From: Sambucus nigra
Taxonomy: Eukaryota > Streptophyta > Magnoliopsida > Dipsacales > Adoxaceae
Assembly: GCA_949130495.1 (NCBI GenBank)
Contig: OX422213.1
Coordinates: forward strand, 203,167,660-203,231,659
Direction: 5' to 3'
Length of the DNA: 64,000 nt
Shown: one piece after another, positions 12,217 to 22,907 of the stretch
Layout of the letters: each line of letters opens with the position of its first letter
Numbering within the stretch: the first letter of the stretch is position 1
Notes under the pieces: model-generated
Told to the model about the DNA's origin: nothing
Database searches by the model: none
What the model saw: the letters and a program-made list of their open reading frames with translations, nothing else
Made by a program: the position numbers and the translations under genes

Positions 12217-12852
12217 TTGGGCACTAGGGTTGAGTTGGAACTTTTGGGCGTCAAAATTGAGACGGTTGGTGAGGGACAAGGTCTGAAATGTACCATTTGT
12301 CCCTACCTGTGTGCAACTGCCTATCCCTTCTGACAGGTGCCACGTAGTGCAAACCAAAGTCAAAAAGTAAATATGTTTGCACTTGAAGACAAAATATGTG
12401 ATTTGATAAATATCTTTTAAAATGGTAACTTGTGATACAAACTTTGTAAACTTGAGAGGGGAGGCCTCAAGGACCACCTCCTCTATAATAATTTATGTTG
12501 AGAGGGGGGTCTTGAGGACCTCCTTCTCTGAAATCATTTTTTATAACAAAAATTCATTTATGGTGAGCAACCATAAATGGTTGTTCATTTCAGTTGTGCC
12601 CGAGTGTGCTGTGTATAGACTTGAGTGACTCCTAGGGTTTTTCTACTAGTATTCTCTCAATCCTAAAGTGTTAAGTTATTGAGCTTGCTCAACGAACCTT
12701 GTTCCTCAGTCTCCAAGACAAAACTCCCAAGAGATCCCAACTGACCCATTTGAGCCCTGCTTGCTCAACTGGGCTATCTGTATAAGAAATTAAGTGTTAG
12801 TAATTTTATTCTATAAAAGAATAGCTTTTCATGATGAGGGTTGCTCATGGTA
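12217..12852. other. Probable continuation of the interrupted Ty3 LTR
   Basis: No coding signal. By position it would be the outer part of the LTR whose inner part is 9,215-9,633. There is a local duplication of an 'aggaccacctcctct' / 'aggacctccttctct' unit near 12,470-12,530. Confidence 0.3.
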
Positions 12853-13165
12853 GCCCCTCCCTCATCCTGGCATGTTTTCTGGAAGTTGTGGGGGAGGACC
12901 TTGAGGGTTTCTCGCCCCATGATTTTCTGGAGGTTGAGGGGGAGGGCTTTGAGGGTCCTTCGCCCAAATGCTGGAAGCTGTGGGTGTGGGGGGGGGGGGA
13001 TTGAGAGTCCCTTGCCCTAAAATTTCTAGAAGATGAGGGGGGGAGGGACTTGAGGGTCCCTCGCCCCAAAATTTTTGGAAGCTGAGGGGGAGGGACTTGA
13101 GGGTCCTTCGCCCTAAAATTTTCAGGAAGCTGATGGGGAGGGCCTTGAGGGTCCCTCGCCCCAAA
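12853..13165. repeat. Minisatellite, ~48-bp unit, six copies
   Basis: The box 'ttgagggtcc(c/t)tcgccc' recurs with starts at 12,901, 12,949, 13,001, 13,050, 13,097 and 13,145 (spacings 48, 52, 49, 47 and 48). The boxes are separated by '..aaaattt.tggaagctga.ggggaggg'. The strand is strongly G-rich and includes an 11-13 base G run near 12,990. Because the unit is close to a multiple of three, Pro/Gly-rich minus-strand frames result, which I regard as fortuitous. Confidence 0.9.
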
Positions 13166-13189
13166 GTATAGTTGGCAGGCTTCCCTTCT

Positions 13190-13191
<2 letters not shown>

Positions 13192-13229
<38 letters not shown>
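13192..13229. repeat. (AT)n microsatellite
   Basis: About 38 bp of uninterrupted AT repeat directly after the minisatellite. Confidence 0.95.
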
Positions 13230-13232
<3 letters not shown>

Positions 13233-13891
13233 GCACGCCTAGGCTTGAGGCTTGGGAGAAACGCCCTGCTTCAAGCCTTTTATACGTTATTCTCGGTAGA
13301 AGGCTTAAGTCACACTTTTTTTAAAACAAAAATACTTAGTAAAACGATATCACCTTTTAAAGGCTTATTTTACAAACCGAATCAACATCTCGTCCAAAAC
13401 ATTTAAAAGAGAAACAATATCTCAAACCTCCCTGCCTTTTATTTAAAAAAAAGCCTAACATTGCAAACTGACTTCCAACAAAAAGTATGTTTCATTTGAA
13501 AGGTGAAAAATATATTTCTTATATTGAATCATTTTTTATTGATTACTGATTATATATTATTGAATGATTATTGATATTGATTATTAAATTATGCAAAACA
13601 TATTTTGTATATTGCTAATTAAATGTTGATAAATACATTTTATATATTGATTATGGAGCATGCATATGAGAAAGATGACTACTAAACATACGAATATATT
13701 TTCAAAATTCAAGGTATGTATTATTTTATTATATTACTAGCCGTAGAATAATTAAAATAATAAAAAAGGAAAAATGCCTTTATACGCCCAGGCTTCTAAG
13801 GCTTGAGGCTTCACCTTTACACCTCGACCACGGCTCGCGCCGTGTGTGTGTGTGTGTGTGTGTGTATAAAATCAACTTCGGCCCTTTATAG
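13230..13891. repeat. Unclassified repeat bounded by 'aggcttgaggc' boxes, with a (TG)n tract
   Basis: 'aggcttgaggcttggg' at 13,242 and 'aggcttgaggcttcacc' at 13,797 bracket about 560 bp of AT-rich DNA. 'gccttttatacg' and 'gcctttatacgccc' also occur near the two ends. A (TG)12 tract lies at 13,842-13,865. It could be a non-autonomous DNA transposon, but no target duplication was identified. Confidence 0.3.
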
Positions 13892-14039
13892 GTGTGGGGA
13901 CTTAAATATAACTTAGGCCCAATTTAAAACCTTCCGACCAGCCCAACAGCATGTGGGGCATTCCCAACCTATCCTATCAACAATAAGGGATTATTGATAT
14001 CATTTATCACATGGATAAATATGACATATCTGCGATTAT
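13892..14039 (+). repeat. Old copia element: first part of its 5' LTR
   Basis: Begins 'tgtggggacttaaatata' and is cut at 14,039 by the SIRE-type insertion. The second part resumes at 22,772. The assignment depends on the copia pol at 24.6-26.7 kb downstream and on the primer-site-like sequence after 22,907. Confidence 0.4.
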
Positions 14040-14992
14040 TATAAGGACATAAGTTTATAAATGTACGGGGTAGAATCTAGGAATTTTCTATTTGTCCTAG
14101 ATCACAATATGTATGTCTGATACCGCTACATTCGGCACGTCAACAAGATTATCCACATGCATCATTCTTTATGCGACGTGCTGCTCAACTCATTCCCACT
14201 ACTCCACTACGCAATATTAGTAAAATGAATTATTGGAGTTGTTTATATTTTCATAAATATTTGGGAATTTTTTAGAAAATATTTTTAGAAGTCTGAATTG
14301 TTTTTTATCAAAAGCAGAATTTTTTCTAAGTGTAGAAGCGGAGTGCCTCGGTCAACGAGCTCGTTCAAACGATGTTACTCTCTCATTAAAGCGACATAAG
14401 CATGTTGCGCGATCTCGTTCGAGCAACACGTGCCCTTCGTTCGAGTGACATACCTATGTCGTTCGAGCGACGTCGCCGCCTTGATTTTCCTATAAATATC
14501 TGGGTGCATTCTACACGTTTTTCAAGTCTTTTTCACATACGTCTCTGCGTTTCACAGTCCAGAAAATAGTCTTCATGTTTTAAATTTTTATACCTTGTTT
14601 ATTCACATAAACACTCCCATATATGTATGTGAATCTTTAAACCTTTAAGAGGATCGTTTTTACTTATCTGGAGTAACTTGTGGCGAAGCCGTATCTTTTC
14701 ATTGCTGTCCATCTGGAGTTCTTGCGGGAGAATCCAGCCGACGACATCGGAACCAACACCTGAGGGTATTTCGTATGTCACTCTTGTTTTCATTATAATC
14801 CTTTCATTACAAATTATAGTGAAAATAAAAAAGGTTTTTCCCATTTGGGGGATTTTTACACAATTTGTGTGTTTGAATGTTCTTGCATGATTATATCATC
14901 TTCAATCACACCTAGATGCATGTTTTAGGTTTCAATTGAAAAACTCAGTTTAATTAAATAAATTCTCTTTTTGAACAAAAGCGCACTCTTCA
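14040..14992 (+). repeat. 5' LTR of the SIRE-type copia element
   Basis: 953 bp, matching 21,791-22,771 along its length. Relative to the 3' LTR it lacks about 40 bp after 'atccac' near 14,157, with short repeats at the break. It ends ...CACTCTTCA. Confidence 0.9.
14358..14498 (+). promoter_or_regulatory. U3 palindrome cluster and TATA box of the SIRE LTR
   Basis: Four near-copies of TCGTTCGAGCGAC (TCGTTCAAACGA, TCGTTCGAGCAAC, TCGTTCGAGTGAC, TCGTTCGAGCGAC) lie between 14,358 and 14,473. They are followed 18 bp later by TATAAATA (14,491-14,498). The same arrangement is in the 3' LTR (cluster from about 22,140, TATAAATA at 22,261-22,268). A promoter role is inferred from position. Confidence 0.6.
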
Positions 14993-14995
14993 AAT

Positions 14996-15007
14996 TGGTA
15001 TCAGAGC
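14996..15007 (+). other. Primer binding site, initiator tRNA-Met
   Basis: TGGTATCAGAGC, complementary to the 3' end of plant initiator tRNA-Met, lies three bases after the LTR end. Confidence 0.95.
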
Positions 15008-15092
15008 CAATTATACCGTGTAATTTTCTGCAAAAATTTTCTAAGATATCAATTTTCTAAAAAATTGATTTTTGAAAAAGGGCTTGTTCAAT

Positions 15093-15739
15093 ATGGAGAA
15101 ATTATATAATAAAATGCCAGTTTTTAACGGAATAAATTATGATTACTGGAAAGCTCGCAATCTGCTTCAAAAGCCATTGATGAAAGAGTTTGGATTTTGG
15201 TTGAAAGAGGGTGGACACCTCCCTCCATCACTGTTGATAACGTGACTAATTTAAAATTTGTGACTGCAGGGACTGAAGAAGAATTTAAATGGTCATCTTT
15301 TAACTCTAAGGGTCTAAATGCTATTTCTGGATCCGTCACACATGACGAGTTCCGATAGATATTGACGTGTACCACGTCAAAAGAGGCATGGGATGTTTTA
15401 CAACTTACCCATGAAGGAACTAATGCTGTGAAAGAATCAAAACTGCAAAACTTAGTAACTCAATTTGAAACTATCACCATGTATGAGACTAAATTTTTTG
15501 ATGAATTTTATGATAGGTTATCTGATATTGTAAACACTAGCTTTAATCTTGGTGAAAACATTCCTAATGCTAGAGTTGTTAAAAAGATTCTTAGATCACT
15601 GCCTAAGCATTTTATCCCTAAAGTCAATGTGCTAAATTCTATGGGTAATTTAAACACGCTTAAATTGGAGGAACTTGTAGGAGACTTACAAACGTATGAA
15701 ATTGATATGTCTCCTAAATCTGTTAAGCCTAAAGATTAG
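15093..15739 (+). pseudogene. Copia gag (UBN2-type) of the SIRE element, broken
   Basis: The ATG at 15,093 gives MEKLYNKMPVFNGINYDYWK, the usual copia gag start (substrate-like F.G.NY..W). A frameshift follows, and the neighbouring frame reads 'KAIDERVWILVERGWTPPS'. After a TAG near 15,357 the frame runs 125 residues through 'LTCTTSKEAWDVLQLTHEGT' and 'SLPKHFIPKV...LEELVGDLQTYE', the classic UBN2 gag core. Gag assembles the virus-like particle in the cytoplasm. Confidence 0.85.
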
Positions 15740-15907
15740 GGAATTGCACATAATGCCCAGGATAGGAAGAGTGAGGGGTCGACAATAAAGAAAGTTGATT
15801 CATCTAAAAAAGGGAGAAAGAAAAGTCTGATTTCGAGTGTGACTTTGATTTAGATGATTTGGCTCTGTTTGCTAAAACTTTGAAGAAAATTCTCAAATTC
15901 AAGAAAA

Positions 15908-16449
15908 ATGGAAATTTCAAAGATAAAAAGAATTTTTGAGAAAAATAAGTTTGAAAAGAAAAATGAAAAAGATTTTAAAGACCCTCCTAAGAAAGACAGT
16001 GAGAGATGTTATGAGTGCGATGGTAAGAGTCATAGAGCTTTTGAGTGTGCTACCAGGCTGAACAGACTTGCCAAAGAAAATGGCAAATCTATCCTTAATG
16101 CTACCCTTAGTGACAACAGTGAGGTCGAGTCGGTGGACTCTAGAGATGAGTCACCTCATGAGTGTAACTTCACTACATTCATGGCTAGTCATGTGAGTAC
16201 CTCTAGTGCTCCTCATGACGATGAGGATACTGCTTTATAGGACACCACAACAGTGAGAACGAAGTGAGTGAGGGGGAGGATGATGCAAGTGAGAGCGAGA
16301 GTAATGTTCAAGGCACCTACGCTGAGTTATATAATGAGTCATTTAAAACCAAAAAGCGTAAAAAAATGTTAGTTCTTAGGATTACCGCTTTAGAGGAAGA
16401 TTTAGAAGAAGAGATAGAGGGAGAGTTCTCCACCTGCACTACCTTGTGA
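15908..16449 (+). pseudogene. SIRE gag C-terminus with CCHC zinc knuckle
   Basis: A lysine-rich stretch leads into 'CYECDGKSHRAFEC', an intact C-x2-C-x4-H-x4-C knuckle. It is followed by 'NGKSILNATLSDNSEVES', the conserved post-knuckle block of SIRE gag, and an acidic tail. Stops near 16,238 and 16,447 break it. The next 250 bp encode a Glu/Arg/Ser-rich coiled-coil-like stretch in pieces. The knuckle binds the element's RNA. Confidence 0.85.
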
Positions 16450-17189
16450 GAGAGAGAGTCTTCCTGCTTTGAGAGAGAAAGTCAGTTTAGAGAAAGAGAG
16501 AGACTGTTTGGAGAAAGAGAGAAGTGTTTTGAGAAATAAAAAGGGGACTTGACTAATCAAGTGGCTAGTCTTACGAGTGAGCTCCATTCCTCCCTGGCGA
16601 CTCGAAAAAAACTTAAAGCCCTTGTATCCTAGCTTACTCATGATATTGAGAGAGCACGGGAAGTCAAGGTTCAAATCGAGAATAGATCTTGAAAAATGGG
16701 AAAGATGCTCCTCGGCCCCGCTTTAGGTTTTGGTGATAGGCAGGGAATAGGTTTTGATGGTGCCTCCACATCCCAAATATCACCTGGACAAGTTCCTGAG
16801 TTTACTAAAACTCCTTATGGCCATCGTTAAAAACCACGAAAGAGAGTTCGACCAAGAAAAGCAAACCAAAGTCCGCCTGAGACTGTGTTATTTTGTACGT
16901 ACTACAAAAGAAGTGGCCACCTCAGGGAGTTTTGTTATAGTTTGGGTTGAACACGATGTACTACTACTCCACCACATCGTACTGATGATTTTACTAGTCT
17001 GAAAGAGCATGTTGAGTTTTTAGCCGCCACATCACAGAGTTTGATGGAAGAATTTCGATGGATGTCTTTATCGTCAGTGAATGCTTCCTGCATCCTGGCT
17101 AAAACCAACAACAACAAGGGTAAACAAAGGTTACCACCTCTTGGGTACCTAATAAAGATGCAAAGGCCCTTGTTGTTCATGTCGATCTC

Positions 17190-17500
17190 AAAGAACATAA
17201 TACCTCATAGTGGTATTTCGATAGTGGGTGCTCCAGACATATGACCGCTGATGTCTCATTTTTTACCTGCCTAGAGGATTATAAGGAAGGTAGAGTCATC
17301 TTTGGAGATAGGATCAAGTCTAGCATCGTAGGATGAGGTACTGTAGAGTTACCAGGATTTCCTAAGATAAAGAATGTTTTGTACGTCAAGGGTTAGAAAG
17401 CAAACATTCTCAGCATTATCCAGCTGTGCGATGCTGACTTTGCCGTAAAGTTTGACCAGGACGTGTGTAATATAATCAAGCCGTTAAAATTTTAGTTCAA
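17190..17500 (+). pseudogene. SIRE protease domain
   Basis: The frame reads 'WYFDSGCSRHMT', with the copia catalytic D-S-G triad intact. 'VELPGFPKIKNVLYVKG' and 'ANILSIIQLCD' follow, as in copia proteases upstream of the pre-integrase domain. In-frame stops after 'SSIVG' and 'YVKG' break it. Confidence 0.8.
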
Positions 17501-17503
17501 GGG

Positions 17504-18490
17504 GTGAGGACAGAGGATAATTTTTATGGGACTGCGCCCAAGTCCTCACTTGTCTACAACAACGCCACGATCACTCCTATGGATCTGTGGCACCAATGTC
17601 TAGGTCACGTGAACATTAGATATTTAACACACTTAGCTAAAAAGGACCTACTACGTGGCTTACCAACACTAGGAGAGACAACTTCCACAGTTTGTGGACC
17701 CTGTCAGTTGGGAAAGTAAATCTGTAGCCCCCACAAAAAGTTGAATTCCATTACCACTTCACGAGTTCTTGGGTTGATACAAATGGATCTTATGGGTCCT
17801 ACTCGTACAGAGAGTTTGGGTGGTAAGAGGTACATACTAGTGATGGTATATGATTTCTTTAGATATTCGATTGCAATTGTAGGTTTTATGAGAGAGAAAT
17901 CCGATGCTGTAGAGTTTTTAATGACCAAGGGCCGTGTCCTGTAAAATCAACACGGAGTCACTATTAACAGGATACATAGTGATAACGACACTGAATTTAC
18001 AGAGAAAAAAGTAGATCTTTAGTGTGATAGCCTAGGAATCAAACATGAGTTTTCTTCTATGAAGACTCCTCAGCAAAATGGGATTGTTGAGAGAAAGAAC
18101 ATGACGATTCAGGAAATGGATAGATCTATGCTTCTAGGTCGTAAAGTTTCTAAGACATTTTGGGCAAAGACAATGTTTACTGCATGCCATATGATGAATA
18201 GGGTTTACCTTCGTCCACACACACTTAAAATGCCTTATGAATTATGGACTGGAAAGATGCCCAACCTTGCATATTTCTGTGTTTTTAGGAGTAAATGCTA
18301 CATCCTACGGGATAGAGAGCAATTAGGAAAGTTTAACTCCCGAAGCGATGAGGGAATATTGCTCGGATATTCATCATATAGTAGAGCGTACCGGGTTAAT
18401 AACCTGAAGAGCTCTAAGGTGATGGAGTCAATAAACATTACTGTGCAAGATGGCGAAAACCTTGGACGTCTGTTGACTCCACCCATTTGA
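17504..18490 (+). pseudogene. SIRE integrase (GAG-pre-integrase plus catalytic core)
   Basis: The N-terminal zinc-binding module is present: 'LWHQCLGHVNIRYL' with the two histidines, then 'VCGPCQLGK' with the two cysteines. It stops at about 17,717. The core resumes with 'IQMDLMGPTRTESLGGKRYI' (first catalytic Asp), a second Asp block near 17,980 ('SDNDTEF'), and 'TPQQNGIVERKNMT' with the catalytic Glu. Stops near 17,717, 17,942 and 18,020 split it. Integrase inserts the cDNA into the chromosome. Confidence 0.85.
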
Positions 18491-20220
18491 GTGAGGATGA
18501 CACACCCCTTTTTGATGATCCCACTGTGTCTCCCACACCCAGGGTGGTCCCTACTCCTGTTTTAGGGGACACACCTGCTTGGGTTCGCAAGAGTCATGAT
18601 CCTTCCGCCATTATTGGCGTTCCCACTTTAGGGGTCAAGACTAGTGCTGAGCTAGAGAATGTTGTTAGCCATATCTTCTACACATCTAAAGTCGATACCA
18701 AGAATCACAAAGAAGCACTCAAGGATGAACACTAGATATCTGTTATACAAGATGAGTTACTTCAGTTTAAAAAGAATAATGTCTGGGAACTTGTCCCCTG
18801 ACCTAGTGAGACAAATGTGATAGGTACAAGGTGGATTTTCAAGAATAAAATGGATGAAAATGGTACCATAATAAAAAATAAGGCTAGGTTGGTCACTCAA
18901 GGATACACACAGATAGAGGGTGTAGACTTTGGGGAGACATTTGCTCATGTTGCGAGGCTTGAGTCCGTTCGCTTACTACTCTCCATCGCATGTCATCTGC
19001 ACTTCAATATATATCATATGGATGTCAAGAGTGCCTTTCTAAATGGAATTCTATAGGAGGAGGTTTACGTGGAACATCCCAAAGGGTTTGAAGACCCTAA
19101 GCACCCTGAGCACGTCAACTATCTGAGGAAAGCCTTGTATGGTTTAAAGCAAGCCCCCCGTGCTTGGTACGAGAATCTTACTTCCTATCTCTTAGCCCAT
19201 GGCTTCAGAATAGGAGGAGTTGATATGATGTTATTCATCAGGAGAGATGACGGTGCTATTTTGGTTGCCCAGGTCTATATAGACGATATAGTCTTTGGAC
19301 CCACGTGCTCCCATCATGCTCACCACTTTGAGGAGGAGATGAAAAGTTAGTTTGAGATGATCATGGTAGGTGAGCTTACTTTCTTCCCTGGTCTCCCGAT
19401 TGGTCAGCTATAGGATGGGATGTTCATCTCCCAGTCCAAGTATTCTAGAGACCTAATGAAGAAATTTGGTTTAGAATCCGCTAAGAATGCACGTACACCT
19501 ATGAGTACTTTTATCAGGCTTAGTAAGTACACTTCAGGCAAGGATGTAGAGAAAACCTTATATCGAAGTATGATAGGTAGTCTTCTCTACTTGACTGCCA
19601 ATCTCCCTGACATAGCCTTTAGTGTTGGAGTCTGTGCGCGATATCAGGCATCTCCAAAAGAGTCACACTTACTCGCTCTAAAACGTATTATCAAATACGT
19701 GAGTGGGACTCTCTCATATGATATTTGGTATTTCTTTGATATCGATGACCATTTGTCCGCTTATTCGGATACCGATTGGATCGAGGATGTAGATGGTTGT
19801 AGGAGAACTTTTGGTGGGTGTTTCTACATTGGTTCTACTCTTGTCTCCTAGTTAAGCAAGAAGAAAAATCCCATCTCTTTGTCCACTACAGAGGCTGAGT
19901 ACATCGCCACCGGGAGTTGTTGCACACAACTTTTGTGGATGAAGTAAATGTTGGAGGCTTATGGGATTTCACAGGATACAATGACTATCTCCTATGATAA
20001 CACGGGCGCGATACACATATCTCATAATTCAGTCCAACATTCGTGTACAAAGCACATCAGGATACGCGAGCACTTTATATGTCAGTTAGTTGACGAGAAA
20101 GTTGTATCCCTGAGTTTCGTACCCACTGACCTTCAGTTAGTCGATATTTTCACGAAACCTTTAGATGCGCTTAGATTCGAGAGTCTTAGGAAGTCTTTAG
20201 AGATTTGCATAGTTGACTGA
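18487..20220 (+). pseudogene. SIRE reverse transcriptase and RNase H
   Basis: After a variable linker (18,487-18,735) the RT begins 'IGTRWIFKNKMDENG'. It runs through 'KARLVTQGYTQIEGVDFGET', 'MDVKSAFLNG' (first Asp), '[13 protein letters not shown]' and 'VYIDDIVFG' (catalytic DD), all intact. RNase H follows with 'AYSDTDWIEDVDGCRRTFGG', 'STTEAEYIA' and 'KHIRIREHFI', ending 'DIFTKPL...LRKSLEI'. In-frame stops lie at about 18,733, 18,801, 19,054, 19,348, 19,411, 19,849 and 19,946. Most sit where the family has Gln, Trp or Arg, so C-to-T or G-to-A changes explain them. Reverse transcription occurs in the particle. Confidence 0.9.
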
Positions 20221-21780
20221 GGTATGATATTTGTATAGGATAGGATGCATTGTCATGATCATATCATATGATTCTTATTGCTAGTTTGTATCATGTGTAT
20301 TCTTATTTTTTTCTTTTTATATTTTTTTTGAAAAATCCAAAAAGATTTTCTTTTTATAAAAATTTTAGCTAATCACAAAAAGATTTTTGTATTTTGTTTA
20401 CACCTTTTATGGATGAGCATTTAAGGTAGACGAGTCACAACTTTCATTTAATTTATTCACGTGACTGTTTGATAGAGATTTGAGACGCTACATCATTGCA
20501 TCCATGTGCTTTACATTGTTTGGAGTCTTTGAGATGTGATTAGTGATATCTTTATACATGTTTGGCTCCTTATCTCCTTTATTGCACATATGCACAATTT
20601 TGATTATTGTACTTGTCTGTCACATATTGGCTTGAGTGTTTCCATCTCAATTCTATCTATACAACGAACAATATGCGATAAGCAATAAAACTTGACAAGA
20701 TTGGAATACAAGTAAAATCCAGTTGGTGAGATTGTGTGGTATTTTATCAACGGTGAAGGGCTACGAAAGGTACTTATCTATCCTTTGCGATTAAACCACC
20801 GTTAAATTAGACCTAAAAAATTGAGGAATTTTAATTATCCAGGGTCCAAAGAGGTTAAAAGAGCCCGAAAAAATTTAAAGGCAATAAAAAGCAATACATG
20901 CCGAATATGGGCCATTAAGTTTCACCATCAATTCTCCAAAGTCTGAGAATTCAGATCACCTGTATTCAAAATATAAATCTGAGGGAGTTTGGTTGGAGAA
21001 TTTAAACAGGTTTGCATTTCCTTGAAAGTCCTAAAAAAGCATCAAATCGTTTTGGACGTTATTGGTTCGGAAATCACTTTGAGATTTAATTTGTTGATTT
21101 GATTGAGTCAATGTCTCATATTTCCATCTTTTTTCACCTACGGAATATGTTGAGTTCATTCGTTAGGAGTATCTGATATTCATCGTGAACATATGTCATG
21201 TATGTATGCATTGATTTTCGTATCGAATTTGATCACACCCCTACATTTCCACAATCATTGACTTGGTTGTTTTTTGTGTTTGTTTATGGTGTGATTCTTT
21301 GTTGTATATTTTGTGTGAAAAATTTTGAAAAATTCAAAAAATAGAAAGTTTATTACCTTGTGACATTCTCCATTTTGCATATTTGCGCTTCTTATATTTG
21401 TCTATTTGGGGACATCATAAAAAAGGGGGAGAATGAATTATGGGGGAGAATTGTTTGGTTGATTTATCAATGATTTGCTTAAGCTTAACTGATTCAATTT
21501 TTGCATATCATTATATTTCAAACTGTTGCGTGTCACGGGTATTTGCTTTATCTCATGTATGTAAGTACAAAATTGATGATTATTGGATTGCACACCCTGA
21601 TGAGAGAAGCTTTGAGAGTTTCTAAAAATTTGAATCTTTGAAGATGTTGAAGTTTGATTGATGACATGTCAGCTAGTATTGTCAGTTTGAGGCTTTTATG
21701 GGGATATTATCTTGTATGTCATTTGCTTTATTGAGATAGCATACTTCGGATTTTTTTATGTATGTACCGGCATAGACATA
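20221..21780 (+). other. Region between pol and the 3' LTR of the SIRE element
   Basis: SIRE-clade elements often carry an envelope-like frame here. I see none: only short frames (for example 21,440-21,625) without recognisable domains. The region is T-rich and degenerate. Confidence 0.6.
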
Positions 21781-21789
21781 GGGGGAGAT
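21780..21789 (+). other. Polypurine tract of the SIRE element
   Basis: 'agggggaga' directly precedes the 3' LTR start (TATAAGGACATAAG). It primes plus-strand DNA synthesis in the retrotransposon cycle. Confidence 0.85.
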
Positions 21790-21790
21790 T

Positions 21791-22771
21791 TATAAGGACA
21801 TAAGTTTATAAATGTACGGGGTAGAATGTAGGAATTTTTTATTTGTCCTAGATCACAGTATGTATGTTTGATACCGCTACATTCGGCACGTCAACATGAT
21901 CATCCACGACGGCCTTAGTCCGAATCCATGCATCCATCATCTTCACACGTGCATCATTCTTCATGCGACGTGCTGCTCAACTCATTCCCATTACTCCACT
22001 ATGTAATATTGGTAAAATGATTTATTGGAGTTGTTTATATTTGCATAAATATTTGGGAATTTTTTAGAAAATATTTTTAGAAGTCTGAATTGTTTTTTAT
22101 CAAAAGCAAAAAAATTTCTAAGAGTAGAAATGGACTGCCTCGGTCGACGAGCTCATTCAAACGAGATTACTCTGTCGTTCGAGCGACATAAGCATGTCGC
22201 GCGATCTCGTTCGAGCGACACATGTCCTTTTTTCGAGCGACGTCGTCGCCTCGATTTTTGTATAAATATCTGGGTGCATTCTACACGTTTTCTAAGTCTT
22301 TTTCTCATACGTTTCTGCGTTTCGCAGCCCAGAAAATAGACTTCATGTTTTAAGATTTTATACCTTGTTTATTCACATAAACACTCACATATATGTATGT
22401 GAATCTTTAAACCTTCAAGAGGATCGTTTTACTCATCTAGAGTAATTTATGGAGAAGCCGTCTATTCTTCATTGCTGCCCATCTGGAGTTCTTGCGGGAG
22501 ATTCTAGCCGACGACATCAGAACCGACACCTGAGGGTATTTCATATGTCACTCTTATTTTCATTGTAATCTGTGTAATCCGTTCATTACAAATTATAGTG
22601 AAAATAAAAAAGGTTTTACCCCTTTTGGGGGATTTTTCCTCAATTTGTGTGTTTGAATGTTCTTGCATGATTATATCATCTTCAATCACACCTAGATGCA
22701 TGTTTTAGTTTTTAATTGAAAACTGAGTTTAATTAAATAAATTCTCTGTTTGAACAAAAGCGCACTCTTCA
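21791..22771 (+). repeat. 3' LTR of the SIRE-type copia element
   Basis: 981 bp, ending ...CACTCTTCA at 22,771. It keeps the ~40-bp segment missing from the 5' LTR. Confidence 0.9.
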
Positions 22772-22907
22772 GTTATCATCAACTCACATTGATTACCTAA
22801 AATCTTGGACGAGATATTCAGGGAATCACCACGCACGCTTGACATCTTTAATTCATTCTTTAATTATTTTCTAGAACCTTTTTATTTGTGATTAATTTTC
22901 ACTCACA
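22772..22907 (+). repeat. Old copia element: second part of its 5' LTR
   Basis: Resumes after the SIRE insertion and ends '...ttttcactcaca'. It is followed by TGGGTATGAGAT (22,909-22,920), which resembles a decayed TGGTATCAGAGC primer site. With 13,892-14,039 it would make an LTR of about 284 bp. Confidence 0.4.

Larger units (their letters stand above)
14040..22771 (+). mobile_element. SIRE/Maximus-type Ty1/copia retrotransposon, complete but inactivated
   Basis: The order is 5' LTR, initiator-Met primer site, gag, zinc knuckle, protease, integrase, reverse transcriptase, RNase H, 1.5 kb of further DNA, polypurine tract and 3' LTR, all on the plus strand. The domain order PR-IN-RT-RH defines Ty1/copia. 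The gag knuckle and the long region between pol and the 3' LTR suit the SIRE clade. Flanks are ATTAT (14,035-14,039) and GTTAT (22,772-22,776), an imperfect 5-bp target duplication. The LTR start reads TATAAGG where TGTAAGG is expected. Many nonsense codons and frameshifts preclude activity. Confidence 0.9.

Noticed and set aside
12845..13236. Minus-strand Pro/Gly-rich frames across the minisatellite
   Set aside because: They follow from a repeat unit close to a multiple of three bases in G-rich DNA. No start context or domain was seen.
13230..13865. SINE with an internal RNA polymerase III promoter
   Set aside because: No convincing A and B boxes or poly-A tail could be placed, so it was left as an unclassified repeat.
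20221..21780. Envelope-like gene of the SIRE element
   Set aside because: Position fits, but no frame longer than about 60 residues and no membrane or coiled-coil pattern was found.
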